Shown: positions 12,960 through 25,064, counted from the stretch's first letter. The stretch is DNA of 64,000 bases from Agriotes lineatus (GCA_940337035.1 CALNHX010002782.1:62001-126000); one strand, 5' to 3'. Program-made: numbers and translations. Notes: generated by a model not told the origin, from the sequence alone.

Positions 12960-15460
12960 CGATTGGTTAAATGGCGTAGGTAGACAGCTACGCACAAGGT
13001 ACACTACGTAAAGAGGCCAACCTTAATTGTTCATTCAAAGATCAAAGATCTTTCTTACACTTTTACAATATTATTAATTGCGAATAGCAGCAAATTTTGA
13101 GATGATCAAACAATTTCGTTGAAGATAGCAGCTTGTAAGCTAACCACGTGAAAGTTCATTTATAATAAATTACGTCCACGTGAATTAAGACCTAAATACT
13201 TACTAGTGGGAGTTTTCGTAGCATCCCAAAACATATAACAATTGTCGCCGGAGGTAGTGGAAAGATAAACTTAATAAGGCTTTTCACCAGTTCCTTGCGC
13301 ACATATTTACTTAGCGAATACAAAGGGGAAAGACGCGAATTGATTGCGTAGCGGCTTTCAATCCTAAGATTAGATTCATTATTAAAAATCGTATTAGGTT
13401 TAAAAACCATCTCGTTACACCGAAGCAGACAACCCGTGGAATTAATATTTTGCCATGTTACGAGGTTGCCTCACACTGAACTGTTCCCCTTGCCACTCCT
13501 CTCTTTAATTAAACCTGCACTGGGAGGGGGTTGATTTATTAATATTTACAAACATGCATCTAATCGATGGTGAGATAAAGCAATTAACCTAACTTTCGTT
13601 GTTAATTCTGAGAGCAAATAATTTTCTCCAGCTTTAAGGCTGACGATGACAGTTGTTGACAGCGCTGTTGAAACATTAATTGAATTCTTGGAAGGGATCG
13701 GGACCTAATTAAGTATTCATATTTTTCATTGTAATTTAGTACTAGAAATTGGTTTTAGAACAATTTACTTACCGCCGAAAACATGTATTTTATCGAGAAG
13801 ATAATAGTATTTCATATAAATATTGTCGTTAAAAATATGGGCACACTATCTTATAACCTACAGAACAACGAACTTTAACATTTAATCACTTTTCTCCTCC
13901 TTTTTTTAGCTATCAAAATAAGGTTAAAGGTGCTGATGTCTGAATATTTTGCAATGGAACTGTTCCATCTGTGGAACTGATGAATCGTAAAGAACGATAT
14001 TTTTCACACTAAGAATGCCATTGTTCATCAGCAAAGAAGACTTCACTAGTCTGAAATTAATAGTACTTGTTGTGTAAAGGAACGAGTCAAGCTTATATAT
14101 TTCCAATTTTTTAAAGTGCAACATTTTTACATGTTTACAATATATTTAATATAAGTATATGCAACTTTTATTTGAGAATTGGGAAATATTTAGGTAATTC
14201 ACTTACCTTTTTTATTTAGCTTAAAATATTTACTATCGCTATTATTAAATTGTATTAGAACTTCAAATAAAAAATTAGATATAAATAAGGTTCGAAGCGC
14301 TGTACTCCATTTAAGAATTCTATCTGGGACTCGGTAGGTCAGGCCGACAATGATCTTTTTAAAACCCAATCGTCTAACACACCGTCATCGACGTACTGGG
14401 TACTGGGCTTCGCATCACGCTTTAAACGGCTGCTTTACTTCCCTACTAATGCAGCTATGGTTTCGGTACCCGAATTTTAAAGTAACTGGGTGGGCCACCG
14501 ACACACAACAATGATATACTGAATATTCTAGTACAAATAAATATTACAGTGGCGTATGTATCTATTGTCGGTAACCTCTTGCGGTGTAGAGGCTCAACTT
14601 GCCCCGGATTCGGGTTACAAAGTTTGAGCGCGATTTTTGTGCTTGCGCAGCAACTATTGTGTGAGGGGTGTGTCTTGGTGACGTGTTAACCTTGTTACTC
14701 CATCTCTTAGGTCTGTGATTCTGAGTACAGCACAGTTAATTTGGTGCCCAGCTGTGAATTATCTCACCGATCCCCATTCCAATCGCCAAGGCTGCGGAAA
14801 ATTTCCAGCCCCCGTGGGATTCGAACAGGAAACTTGGTTAATGAAATACATTTTGCACATTCAAGATAGTACTGAAAAGAATCTTCAATCTTTTTATACC
14901 AAAGCTTTGCTAAATACTTCACAACCCATGCAGTCTTTGCTGTTGCCGAGGGCTTGCCAGCAACAGCGAAGACAGCATGGGTTCATTAGAAAATCTTCAA
15001 TCCATGAATAAATTTAAAAAATAAATGTAAAGGGTACGCAAATGCATATTTAATACAATAAATATGCCGAGATAAAAACGAGAACTCATAAATTCTAAAG
15101 CTTAGCCCAAATAGGGTCATAAATAAGTGTTCGGTAACTAAAACACACATATCAATAATACAATATAGTATAGTGGTCAATAACATATACAATGTACAAA
15201 TAGGTAAATAGTCAGCAATATAATAGTAACTTGCAACTAATCATATATTAAAAGCGATATAAGGTTACTGTATCTAAATTAATAAACACAGCAACACATA
15301 GTTGAACATTATAATAGTTTACACAAGCAAATAAAATTCAAGGACATCTGAAGGATCTCAGTCGAATGCGTTGGCCCAAGGGCCAAGACTGCGCATAGCA
15401 CGAGTTAAATTTACATAGGCAAATAAAACTTGAGAGACTCTCAATAGAGAGAAAATCGAG
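12960..15460. other. No recognisable gene
   Basis: No domain-bearing frame is seen. On the minus strand at 14818-14828 GTTCGAATCCC fits an RNA polymerase III B box, but no A box lies at a suitable distance, so a SINE or tRNA is not called. Confidence 0.4.
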
Positions 15461-15519
15461 TTTACACTCCATCAGGATTCGTTGCGCGACGTCCAAATCT
15501 CCAATAATCAGGCCTATTC

Positions 15520-15575
15520 CCTAACTTCAAATCGAATAGAAGTGACTCAAATCGAATAGAGGTAGGGCGATCGAA
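15520..15575. repeat. Half of an inverted pair with 19905-19945
   Basis: CCTATTCCCTAACTT followed by ATCGAATAGAAGTG occurs here on the plus strand and as its reverse complement at about 19905-19945. The pair probably marks two copies of an older dispersed repeat. Confidence 0.5.
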
Positions 15576-16222
15576 TAGAAATGGTTTGCAATTCGTATTC
15601 CGTAACTCCGCTGGGCTTCGATCGTAGAAATAACCCAAGCCGCGTCGGTAGAAATTGAACACGATATGTACGAGCTCGTCGAAGTTACTGAAAACGCATC
15701 GAAATTGCTGTTGCACCTGCGCAGTGCTGCTGTCAGTACGACTTTCGCGGTTTTTATGAGTTTAGACAGTTGTTTTTCTTTGCTTTTGAACATTTATTTA
15801 CTTATGTTTATGAAATAAATAATGACAGCGAACGAGGTAAATGCAGGCATTTTTCTTGGAGGAGAAATTAAACGGTGAATTCAATTATAAGTGTATATCA
15901 CATTTAGTTAACCTATAAAATGTTTTTACTTTGTGAACCATATATCTAATACTTCTATATTGCTAGCGGCTATGAGTGGGAAACTCACCGATGAAGTGAG
16001 ACACACAACCAACTCCTTCGTGTATATGGTGAGCTGTGCGCAAGCGCGGCGGCGTCGTCCGCCCAATGGGGAAGTGGTCAAGTTTAAAATTCCCTTCTAA
16101 AGGCGGAGTTCGAATTCTCACGCATGCGCACGAGACGCGTTATACTCTAAGTGAGACTATGTCGGCGCCGTAATGTTTTCTGAAGTTTCCAGGCCCTACC
16201 AGCAATATATGTGTATTATATA

Positions 16223-17132
16223 CAGGGTGATTTTATAATGTTTAGCCAAACTTTGAGGTATTATTCCACACACCAAGGCAAGTAAAAAAGTCCATATAAA
16301 CGTGTCCGAAAATCGCACGTTTTCGAGTTATGAGCAATTTTTGAATTTGAGAAATAAATCGTAAACTATTAAAAAATATTAAGATGGTTGGAATACTTAC
16401 TGTCAAAATCAAGCAGAAAACAGTTAGGCGTCGTATCAAAATGTACACAAGTGCAGAATTAGCAGAATTGCCGTTTATGAATCAAGAAATCAACATCGAT
16501 TTTCAATTAACATGTGGGCAGGTATCGTGGGGGATTGCTCGATAGGACCCTACGTTTTGCCGAATGCGACTTACCATGATTTTCTGGAAAATGAACTCCC
16601 AGGTCTTTTAGAGGATGTGCCTTTACAGTTACGCCAAGGGATGTGGTTTATGCATGATGGGGCTCCACCACATTTCCTCATACTTTTAAGGCAGCACCTA
16701 TCGCAAGTTTTTGGCGAGCAGTGGATAGGCCGAAGTGGGCCTATTCTATGGCCGCCATGCTCCCCAGACCTTAATCCGTTAAGATTTCTTCCTTTGGGGA
16801 TATTTAAAAAGCCTCGTGTACACCACCCCCATTAATACAGTAGAGGAGTTAAAGCGGCGTGTTAACGATGTCTGTCAAACTGTTAAGAGGAATGCCAGGC
16901 GCTTTTGAAAGAGTAAGACAGTCATTGAGGCGGCGATTAGTCGTCTGTGGGGAGATGGGTGGTGAACATATCGAACATCTACTCTGAAGAAGGTTTGATT
17001 TCCCAAATTCAAAAATTGCTCGTAACTCGGAAACGCGCGATTTTTGGACACATGTTTATATGGTCTTTTTTACTTGTCTTGATGTGTAGAATAATACCTC
17101 AAAGTTTGGCGAAATATTTTAAAATCACCCTG
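16223..17132 (+). mobile_element. Internally deleted mariner-like element
   Basis: The terminal inverted repeats begin CAGGGTGATTTTA and agree over about 45 bases. TA flanks both ends (16221-16222 and 17133-17134). The interior keeps only the C-terminal half of a DDE_3-type transposase, which cuts and pastes the element. It is 910 bp, whereas full elements of this type are usually longer, so this copy is defective. It is nested in MITE copy 1. Confidence 0.9.
16512..16835 (+). pseudogene. Truncated DDE_3 mariner transposase
   Basis: The frame starts MWAGIVGDCSIGPYVLP and continues through WFMHDGAPPHF, which carries the second catalytic Asp, and WPPCSPDLNPL, which carries the third acidic position region. 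These are hallmarks of the insect mariner transposases with a DDE_3 domain. The N-terminal DNA-binding half and first catalytic Asp are missing. After about residue 95 the frame is lost, and coding similarity continues in another frame to about 16960 (ELKRRVNDVCQTVKRNARR). It cannot encode an active enzyme. Confidence 0.85.
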
Positions 17133-17146
17133 TATATGTTGTGAAC

Positions 17147-18951
17147 CTGTACGAACTTTTTTTTAATTAATTTGATTTTGCAGGCAGCTGTTTCAGTTGG
17201 AACCACAGGGGTGAAACTGAGACCTAAGTAATCGCAACAAGAAAAGTTCGCTGGGCACTCCATCGGGTCGGGGAGCCGGAAATTTACAACCCGTAATACG
17301 CAGTCGCAGACAAGAATATCGATTTTGACGTCACATATAACCTTGCGTTTCCCAACGCCTTAGTTGTTTGCTTGTTGAGGTTAAGTGCTTCGTTTTGCTA
17401 ATAACAGTAAGTATTGCCTATATTTTGTGTAAATACTTGTTAATTTTAATGCCTATTACGTTGATTCAGCTCCCGAATTCTTAGTTTGTTTACAGTGACA
17501 GCGAAATAAACATCCATATTTAATTTTGTAATACCTGTTGCCTCATGTACCCATTAACTAAAATAGTTAATTTTTTTCAGTTATAAATGTCCTTTGCACG
17601 GTGCTAATGGTCAGCACGAAAAAGAAGTCGACCTGCTTTCCTGGCCACAAGAAATTGGTACTACAGGTCAGTGTAAGCATTTTATAAATTTCTGTACCGC
17701 ATTCTCTAACTTCCGAAGCATTAGAAGTAATCGTTAGGTATTCCTACAAATGTGGTAGAAGCTAATACAGTTTTATGTTCATGTTATGATCAGTCTTTGA
17801 CATCTTCAAATGTATGTACATGTTTTGACGTATCAGCTAATTTGTTTCCTTTATAAAATAATGAAATAAGCAACAGTAATAATTTTCATTAGTAATATAA
17901 CAAGTGCGAGATACACTTAACGATAATTTTGCACATGCCAAGGGTTGAGTGCTGGTTGCAATGAAAACTGTTGCGAGGGCAGTTTTCTAAGGGCAATCAG
18001 CATGATGACTCTTGGTACGGGTAAAATTATATGTAAGTGTGTTGCCCGCGTTTATATTTTGAAGATGATATCAGTCATGTCACAATCGTGTGTAATAATC
18101 AACGTTAGATTATTTATCAAAATTATTCAGGATTATTTATATGCATTTCTTTCTGTTACCGATTTTGAACCTAGTTTGGAGAATAACTTCAAGCAGTTCT
18201 ACAAATCATCAATAGGTTTTGGAGAAACTGCCCTGACGATGCCCACATCTTCAAATTTGTCAAGGAGAAGCATAAGCCGAATACCTCCATTACCCAAGAA
18301 CATCAGAAGAAAATGGCTGCAAAGTATTGTTATTTATTCTTTATGTTTATATTTAATTCGATGTTGTTTTATAAGCATTTATTTTTTGTTCTAGAATTTA
18401 ATATTTATTGTATTGTATATTATTTCTGCTGAATGTATTTACTACATTAATAAAGTTTTTTTTACTAGTGCTGTCCTTATATAATTGTTTTATTTACATT
18501 AAAAGTTGTACTCTTGTAATTTGTATTTAAGAAATAATTTGTAAATTTTAATTGTTAATGCCTAATTCAGCATTAGCAATTAAAGTTTATGAATTATTTT
18601 TTAAATCAAATTTTATTCACAAAATATTTTTTTAAATTAATGAGATTGGAGGGTTGCCTATACGCGCCATTAAAATTTCCCGCTAGCGCCGTTTAAATCT
18701 ACCGCTCATTGTGTAATTTGCCACTTGGGCACCAGGGTGCAGCTTTGTGAAAAAATGGTGGCGTGTTGCCAACGTTTAGCATGGGGGATTCGCTTCTATT
18801 AGTTACTGTAGTTACTGTTTTTTGGTTGGAACGACGTTCCATACGCGATAGGAGCAATCCCTTTAAAATTCCAGAAGGAGTATTTATAACATTATATCGG
18901 TTACCAACACATTTAGTTATCAATCTTATAAAACACATTAGCGTGTCTTTG
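17147..18951. other. Unassigned region with possible exons
   Basis: Several splice-like signals lie on the plus strand: a donor-like CA|GTAAGT at 17407, an acceptor-like TTTTTTTCAG at about 17580 followed by a short open stretch including HEKEVDLLSWPQEIG, and a donor-like CAG|GTCAGT at about 17666. A longer frame covers 17945-18394 and AATAAA occurs near 18449. I do not recognise any domain. It could be a small spliced transcript or decayed element interior; the splice signals are suggestive only. Confidence 0.2.
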
Positions 18952-18959
18952 GTAGAACC

Positions 18960-19269
18960 CATATATATAATACACATATATTGCTGGTAGGGCCTGGAAA
19001 CTTCAGAAAACATTACGGCGCCGACATAGTCTCACTTAGAGTATAACGCGTCTCGTGCGCATGCGTGAGAATTCGAACTCCGCCTTTAGAAGCGAATTTT
19101 AAACTTGACCACTTCCCCATTGGGCGGGACCACTTCCCCATTGGGCGGACGACGCCGCCGCGCTTGCGCACAGCTCACCGTATACATGAAGGAGTTGGTT
19201 GTGTGTCTCACTTCATCGGCCAGTTTCCCACTCATAGCCGCTAGCAATATAGTAAGTATTAGATATATG
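18960..19269 (-). mobile_element. MITE copy 2 (CATATAT family), reverse orientation
   Basis: It is flanked by identical 8-bp duplications GTAGAACC at 18952-18959 and 19270-19277. The ends are CATATATATAATAC and its near-mirror AGTATTAGATATATG. The body is the reverse complement of copies 1 and 3. It is about 21 bp longer because CCACTTCCCCATTGGGCGG is tandemly doubled near 19110-19150. Because its duplication differs from that of copy 1, it is an independent insertion and not the other arm of one large transposon. Confidence 0.88.
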
Positions 19270-19277
19270 GTAGAACC

Positions 19278-20205
19278 ACAAAGAACTACTGCTGTTCCAG
19301 ATTATATTAAGGTCATTATAAAGTAGCAAAACATTCTGACAGAAAATCGTTAAAATTTATTCAGGCTAGTTTACATGCACGCGGGATGTTCGGCGTGATT
19401 ATTTCTTGAATAAATAGATAAATTTCAGTTGGTGAAGCACTTTTAATAATCAGGCTAAAATTATTCACAAGCGATTAAATTTTGACACATTTTTAACAGC
19501 GGTTAAATGTTGACGTTTGAATTTTTATCATTATTAAACTGACAGAAACCATAGTGATTACGCATTACTATGGATATGAAGGAATAATCACTGTAATTTC
19601 TACCACCAACTGGAACTATTCATCCTCATAACACTGCAAATAAGTTGAAATAGCCGTTAGATTAGACCGTTGCTTGATCTGCTGTTTTTCAAACTGTACC
19701 TTTTCGTTCTGTGGCGCCTGTCGGACTCTGCTTTAAAGCTTATTATTGCTTGCTAATGCAGCGTTGCCAGATCTATGTAAAGAGCCACCGATAGAAAATC
19801 GTCTGAGCACCAGTAACCGACTTCTATTACTGTTAGGGAATACCACTAATCGTAAACTGTAGGCGCAGTAGAAGTCGGTAATTTCGATTTGTAAACATTC
19901 CGATCCGATTTGACCACTTCTATTCGATTCAAGCAAAGTTAGGGAATAGGCAAGTGCCATGTACAAGAATGCTATACGCCCCTGTGACGTCACGCCGTCC
20001 GGCGCAAGCGCAAACGCGTTTCAATGGCCTGAATAATTATTTAAACTTATTTCGCTAATAACTATAATAATAACAGTTATTTAGCAAAAATATTTTGAAT
20101 AATAGTAAAACACGCAGTTCTGAACTCGTTTAGAACAAATCTGAAAATTATGCAAGAAGCCTATTACATACATTTTTTTAAAGTGGCAACCCTGATGTCC
20201 CTGAT
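19278..20205. other. Unassigned repeat-like sequence
   Basis: No gene is seen. It contains the inverted counterpart of 15.52 kb. At 20181-20194 the sequence AAGTGGCAACCCTG resembles a hAT terminus and is matched at about 55620, so an older element was probably the landing site of the hAT at 20214. Confidence 0.4.
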
Positions 20206-20346
20206 TTCATTAGCAGGGTGGCCAAAGTGCAAGTAATTACTGGCATTTGCCAGTAAAAATTCATCTTGCCAGTAATTTTGCCAGTAAAGTCTTATAGCCA
20301 GTAAAAAATCGACAAAAAACCCCCTCATTTATTGTCATTGTCACAA

Positions 20347-20860
20347 AATGCCGGAAGAGTTTTATTCATCTTGCTTAAAATTTTATCTTCAAGTAGTTGC
20401 AGAAATTAAACAACGCTTCATTTTTGAGGATGACTTATTTAATGTTGTGACCGTTCTAGACCCAAAATACCTCAATCATATCAACACAAATCATTAGGAA
20501 ATGTTTTAAACCGTTTTCCATTCTTAAACCAATTGTTAATAAACTAGATTTAGACAATGAGTGGAGAAGTCATGCGCTACTAGACCATTATATTTTAGAT
20601 TTAAATAGCAATTTTCCTGCTGAACAGTATTGGGCAAAAGTGTTGCAGTTAAAAAATGCTGTGGTGCTGAAATTTTCCCTAATCTAAAAGTAGTGATGAG
20701 CCTGTTACTTATATTGCCATTTTCTAATGCCAGCGTTGAACGATTGTTTAGCGACCTAAATAATGTCAAAATCGATTTAAGGAATAGGTTAACAAACCGA
20801 TACCGTTGCTGCCATATCTTAGCAATAAAAAACGCTATTAAGAATCAAGATGAGTTTTGA
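20347..20860 (+). pseudogene. hAT transposase C-terminal fragment (dimerisation domain)
   Basis: Coding similarity is split over frames. The first part reads RFIFEDDLFNVVTVLDPK, the segment before the dimerisation region in hAT transposases. The last part, 20700-20860, holds LLILPFSNASVERLFSDLN, the conserved hAT C-terminal dimerisation motif, followed by KIDLRNRLTN. At least two frame changes and a stop separate them. The RNase-H-like catalytic core and BED finger are absent, so the element could not mobilise itself. It ends in a normal stop after NQDEF. Confidence 0.85.
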
Positions 20861-20899
20861 AATTCACACCAACAGACAGAAGTATTTAACCTTACTAGC

Positions 20900-20992
20900 T
20901 TGGTAAGAGGGTTTTTACTGGCGAATAGAAGGATATGACTGGCGAGCCGCAGGCGAGTCAGTCACCTTCTTGAGCAGTAAAACCTGTTACCT
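20900..20992. repeat. Foldback hairpin with GC-rich apex
   Basis: GGTAAGAGGGTTTTTACTG and AGAAGG on the left pair with CCTTCTTGAGCAGTAAAACC and TGTTACC on the right. The apex is GGCGAGCCGCAGGCGAGTC. It lies just after the hAT transposase stop and is one of several similar hairpins in the window. Confidence 0.65.
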
Positions 20993-21110
20993 TGCGTGTA
21001 TTGTTGAATATTTTTATTTGTTCTTCACTTGTAAATAACTAGAAATTTACCATTTATTCAAAATGTCAAACTGACAAGCAACTAAATTCATCAATATGAC
21101 ACATACTAAG

Positions 21111-23287
21111 TTTTAGTGACATTTAGTGGCACTCACAGCTACATCCAACCACTCCCTAGATTGATTGAAGGAATAATAGACTGGGACGTATTCAAAACTA
21201 ATCTAGACAACAACGTGAAGGCCCCATCAATTATTAATGCCCAAGAAGACGTAGACAAAGAGATTTGTAATTTCAGTAAAACATCAAACTTAGCGTACAA
21301 CAGGCTACTGTCTCTAAGATGCGAACTAAGAAAACCACTCAAATACGCCCTCCAGGCTGGATAGTTAATTTAATAAACCAAAAAAACTTAACAAGAAGGG
21401 GAGTGGCAAAGATCAAGAGATCCGCGTCTGGAAAACGAAATTAAACAGACTTGTCCATCAAGTTCGCTGGGAACTAGACAAGTATAGAATATCTACGTAT
21501 GAAAAGTATATAGAAGAACTTCAACTGGAGATCCTACAATGTGGAGAGCCACAAGAAGAATTTTAAGACAACAAACTGCTGTGCATCCATTACATTATAA
21601 TAACATCATACACTCGTCCGACAAAGACAAAGCTACAGCATACGCAGCACACTTAGAGCAAACATTTATGATAAACATCGATGATAAGGACTTCATCGAC
21701 AATATAATTCAATTCACAAGAAGCAACATGCCAACAGAAACTCAAGTTATTAAACCTACATCTCCTTTAGAAATTCAAACCTACATTAACCAACTGTTAA
21801 TAAAAAAATCACCTGGACCGGACCTTATACCCAACATAGTCCTTAAAAATCTAACTACTAAAGCATTAGCTTTTCTAGCCACTATATTTAATGGATGTTT
21901 ACGACTAGGTTACTTCCCAAACAGCTGGAAACAAGCCCATGTTCTACCAATACATAAGCATGGCAAAGGACAAATCCAAACCAGAGAGCTACAGGCCGAT
22001 TAGTTTGCTGAACACGCTGTCGAAAGTACTAGAAAAAGTGATACAAACCAGGCTGAACGAACATATTACACAAAAATGATATTATACCTCCTCATCAGTT
22101 TGGCTTTCGTAAGCACCATTTTACATGTCACCAATTACTACGAGTAACTGAATATATTGAAAAAGGTTTCGAAGCAAAAAATCATACAACAGCCAAGCCT
22201 TCGACAAGGTATGGCAACGAAGGATTAATTTATAAGATAATCAGACTTGGATTTCCTGGTTATGTTATCCGAATGATATCATCCTATCTACGAAATAGAA
22301 CATTTGTAGTTCGCGTACAGTCGACACTTTCTGATGTCAAAGTCGTCCAAGCAGGAGGTTCCCCAGGGAAGCGTAATAGCACCAACGCTGTTATAACATC
22401 TACACACAAGATATTCCAACAACGGTGAACTCCTCTCTGGAATGTTTGCAGATGACACGGCCATCCTTACTCAGAATTATGATCTTGAAACCTCCATCCA
22501 ACAACTTCAAGAAGCGGTTAATAATATCAATGCATGGTTTAACAAATGGGGAATTAAAATTAATCAACTGAAGTGCGACGTGAAGATTTTTACACTGAGA
22601 CGGGTCATTAATCCTTCCAGTATAACAATAAATAACGAAGTTATTCCATGGAATCTCAAGACTCGGCCATTAAATATTTAGGCGTATATCTAGACATGCG
22701 ACTCTCTTGGGGCTACCACATCAACCAAAAACTTAACCAGTCACATACCAGATTAATGCTTCTATATCCACTAATTAACAAAAAATCATCTCTTCAAATA
22801 GAATGTTCTACTCTCATATATAAATCTATAATCCGACCAGTGTTACTGTACGCGTGCTGTGTCTGGGGTAATACCTCTAAATCGCAAATAAATAAACTAC
22901 AAAGCGTTCCAAAAATAAAATCTTACGAACTATATTAAAAGCTCCGTGGTATATGAGAAACAATCAAACTCACAGGGAACTGGGTATACCTACTGTTAGT
23001 GAATATATAAAAAATGTGACTAAAAAGTTCTTCCATAACATTCAATTGTGCTCAAGTGCTAACTATTATACAGTCGGACAACGAAAAATCCACAACAGAC
23101 TCATGCGAAAACTACCACAAGACATTTGGTTATCCTCAGAAGAATCCGATTAACGTTTTAATTAAATGTCAGTGGAGGCTATTCCGGCCATCCCTCAAAA
23201 TCAAAGACACTATATTTTTCTTTTTAAAACAACTGTGTATAACAATTTGTTTGTTGATCCAGTTAAATCTTAATTAAAAAAAAAAAA
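21111..23287 (+). mobile_element. 5'-truncated jockey-like non-LTR retrotransposon
   Basis: It ends in a poly-A run (23276-23288) and is flanked by the 8-bp duplication ATACTAAG (21103-21110 and 23288-23295). This is typical of target-primed reverse transcription with a truncated 5' end. It holds one decayed reverse transcriptase and is nested inside the hAT element. Confidence 0.85.
21116..23153 (+). pseudogene. Jockey-clade reverse transcriptase, multiply frameshifted
   Basis: Recognisable blocks in order: a pre-RT segment with PLHYNNIIHSSDKDKA; KKSPGPDLIPNIVLKNL (RT block 1) at about 21810; the YRPISLLN block in another frame at about 21990; AFDKVW around 22200; FADDTAIL (catalytic Asp pair) at 22445; YLGVYLDMRLSWGYHI at about 22675; and the thumb-like VLLYACCVWGNTS at about 22845. 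At least five frame changes or stops interrupt it. Endonuclease and ORF1 are absent. It is non-functional. Confidence 0.88.
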
Positions 23288-23741
23288 ATACTAAGGAAGA
23301 CAACTCTGGCTTTGCACGCTATCATTTATCTATGAGCACGCTTGTAAAACTGACAGTTAACTTGTAAAGATTTTACAAGTTAGTAACTTGTTAAAAATAA
23401 ACTTTCTTGATTAATACAGTGACTTGATAAATTGATGTTTACAAGTGAGGAACAAATAAAATGATTAACAGTGCTATATGGGGCAGAAAGGAAAGTAATT
23501 TATGATTCTGTCATGGTGCCATGACAACTGTTTCAAATATATTTTTGTTTGATATTGTTTTCCTTTGTTTTGTTTGTCTGGTTTAAGAGTTACATAAGCA
23601 ATATGTGTTTATTTAGTTAGTTTTTCTTAAACTGATATGTACATTATGATTTAAGTATTTGTATTAAAGCAATATTTATTTATTTATTTCGGATTTTTGT
23701 TACCTACTTGTTGCCATTTAATAATAAATAGTTTGTGTAAT

Positions 23742-24507
23742 AATAGTATATTATACATCAAGGTAGCGAAGCGCAGTATTATAACCTGAGCGCATATTAG
23801 ATACTGAGCGCGCAGCGCGAAGTATCTATAGCGCGAAGGTTATAAGACGATTCGCTACCGTGGTTTATATACTATTTTTTTGCACTACCAAACAGCTTAA
23901 TACCTAAATTCCCAACAAATTTCGAAATATAACTGTCAACCTGACAATACAGCTCTTTAAAACGTCAAAATTAAAATAGTCATATTTGGTAACTTAGCAA
24001 TTTATTAGTTACCACGGTGAAAATTGTTTATTTTACTTTCTCTCCCTTGGTGGAGAAAATCAACTTCACGACCTAAAAATAGGCCAATAAGGATACGTTC
24101 TGAGACTAGTAGTGCAAAAAAATATTTTTTGCACTACTAGTCTCAGAACGCATCGTTATTGGCTTATTTTTAGGTCGTGAAGTTGATTTTCTCCACCAAG
24201 GGAGAGAAAGTAAAATAAACAATTTTCACCGTGGTAACTGATAAATTGCTAAGTTACCAAATATGACTATTTTAATTTTGACGTTTTAAAGAGCTGTATT
24301 GTCAGGTTGACAGTTAATATATTTTCGAAATTTGTTGGGAATTTAGGTATTAAGCCGTTTGGTAGTGCAAAAAATAGTATATACACCACGGTAGCGAATC
24401 GTCTTATAACCTTCGCGCTTTAGATACTTCGCGCTGCGCGCTCAGTATCTAATATGCGCTCAGGTTATAATACTGCACTTCGCTACCTTGATGTATAATA
24501 TACTATT
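23742..24507. repeat. 766-bp palindrome: head-to-head dimer of a foldback element
   Basis: The arms of about 380 bases are near-perfect reverse complements, meeting at GTGCAAAAAAATATTTTTTG around 24123. Each arm starts AATAGTATATTATACATC and contains a smaller hairpin (TAGCGAAGCGCAG paired with CGATTCGCTACC). One arm alone exists at 59450-59820, so this copy is a fused pair. It lies inside the hAT element. Confidence 0.85.
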
Positions 24508-24734
24508 TCTTTTTGCTGTGTTGATGCAAAACTAAAAAATAGGGCATTAATTCGACTTTGGCAGTAAATGCGAAATGTTGACTTTGCCAGTAATTTGCAG
24601 TAAAAAACGGAAGTTTGTATTTGCCAGTAATTGCCAGTAAAGGTGGAATTCCCCTGCCAGTAATTTTTTGAAGAGCTATTGGCAACGCTGTTCATTAGCG
24701 TCACCAAAAGATAAAATGTTTGGAAGGAAGTGAC

Positions 24735-24770
24735 TGGTGAACCGCCGCGGCGGAAGATTTACGAATTATT
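24735..24770 (-). repeat. Single copy of the CCGCCGCGGCGG minisatellite unit
   Basis: GAACCGCCGCGGCGGAAG followed by ATTTACGAATTATT is the reverse complement of the 35-bp unit arrayed at 33885-34117. The neighbouring AAAATGTTTGGAAGGAAGTGACTG also matches the flank of that array. It lies just upstream of the MULE-SWIM-PHD gene and of the hAT right end. Confidence 0.75.
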
Positions 24771-24996
24771 CTTGAACCGCCCGGGCCTGTCTGATAGCTC
24801 CGACGCAGTCGCAAAAGTGATTCTTTATATGCTGCCATAAGCTATTGTGCCAAGTTTATGGCTTGTTTGTAATAATTATTGTACACGTTTCTGATGTTTT
24901 ATTGAGATTATTGTTACCAAAAACAAGTATTTAATTCTGTATGTGGGTGTTTGTATTCAGTTCATAGCATTAAATTAAAGTTTTAAGTGAAATACG

Positions 24997-25053
24997 GTAA
25001 GATCTTTCGTTCTGGTTAATGAGGTTCGGTTATTTATTTAATCTACATTTTAG
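24997..25053 (+). promoter_or_regulatory. Probable 5' UTR intron of the MULE-SWIM-PHD gene
   Basis: AATACG|GTAAGA at 24996/24997 fits a donor, and CTACATTTTAG ending at 25053 fits an acceptor, 11 bases before the ATG at 25065. A 57-base intron is a normal insect size. The transcription start is not located. Confidence 0.45.
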
Positions 25054-25064
25054 CGTTTTTTGAA

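Larger units (their letters stand above)
15939..17138 (+). mobile_element. MITE copy 1 (CATATAT family), split by a mariner
   Basis: The element starts CATATATCTAATAC and ends ATATATG. It is flanked by identical 8-bp duplications TTGTGAAC at 15931-15938 and 17139-17146. The unit is interrupted at a TA by the mariner at 16223-17132; without that insert it is 288 bp, close to the 289 bp of copy 3. The body is GC- and CpG-rich compared with its surroundings and has no coding frame. Terminal repeats of about 14 bp with 8-bp duplications fit a non-autonomous hAT or P-superfamily element; the source element is unknown. Confidence 0.85.
20214..24690 (+). mobile_element. hAT element with nested insertions
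   Basis: The element begins CAGGGTGGCCAAAGTG and ends with the complement of CAGCGTTGCCAATAGC. It is flanked by perfect 8-bp duplications TTCATTAG (20206-20213 and 24691-24698). Both subterminal regions carry repeated TTACTGGCA / TGCCAGTAA words, probable transposase-binding sites as in other hAT elements. The interior has a decayed transposase C-terminus, a jockey insertion (21111-23287) and a large palindrome (23742-24507). A related empty site appears at about 55630 (ATTTCATTAGTGTCACC). Confidence 0.9.

Noticed and set aside
14700..14840. tRNA or SINE on the minus strand
   Set aside because: GTTCGAATCCC fits a B box but there is no A box at proper spacing, no cloverleaf and no tail or duplication.
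15939..19269. One 3.3-kb transposon with 290-bp inverted ends
   Set aside because: The two ends have their own complete termini and different 8-bp duplications, so they are separate MITE insertions in opposite orientation.
19758..20194. A short hAT from CAGCGTTGCC to GGCAACCCTG
   Set aside because: The outer 8 bases do not match (TGCTAATG versus ATGTCCCT) and the ends pair poorly beyond ten bases.
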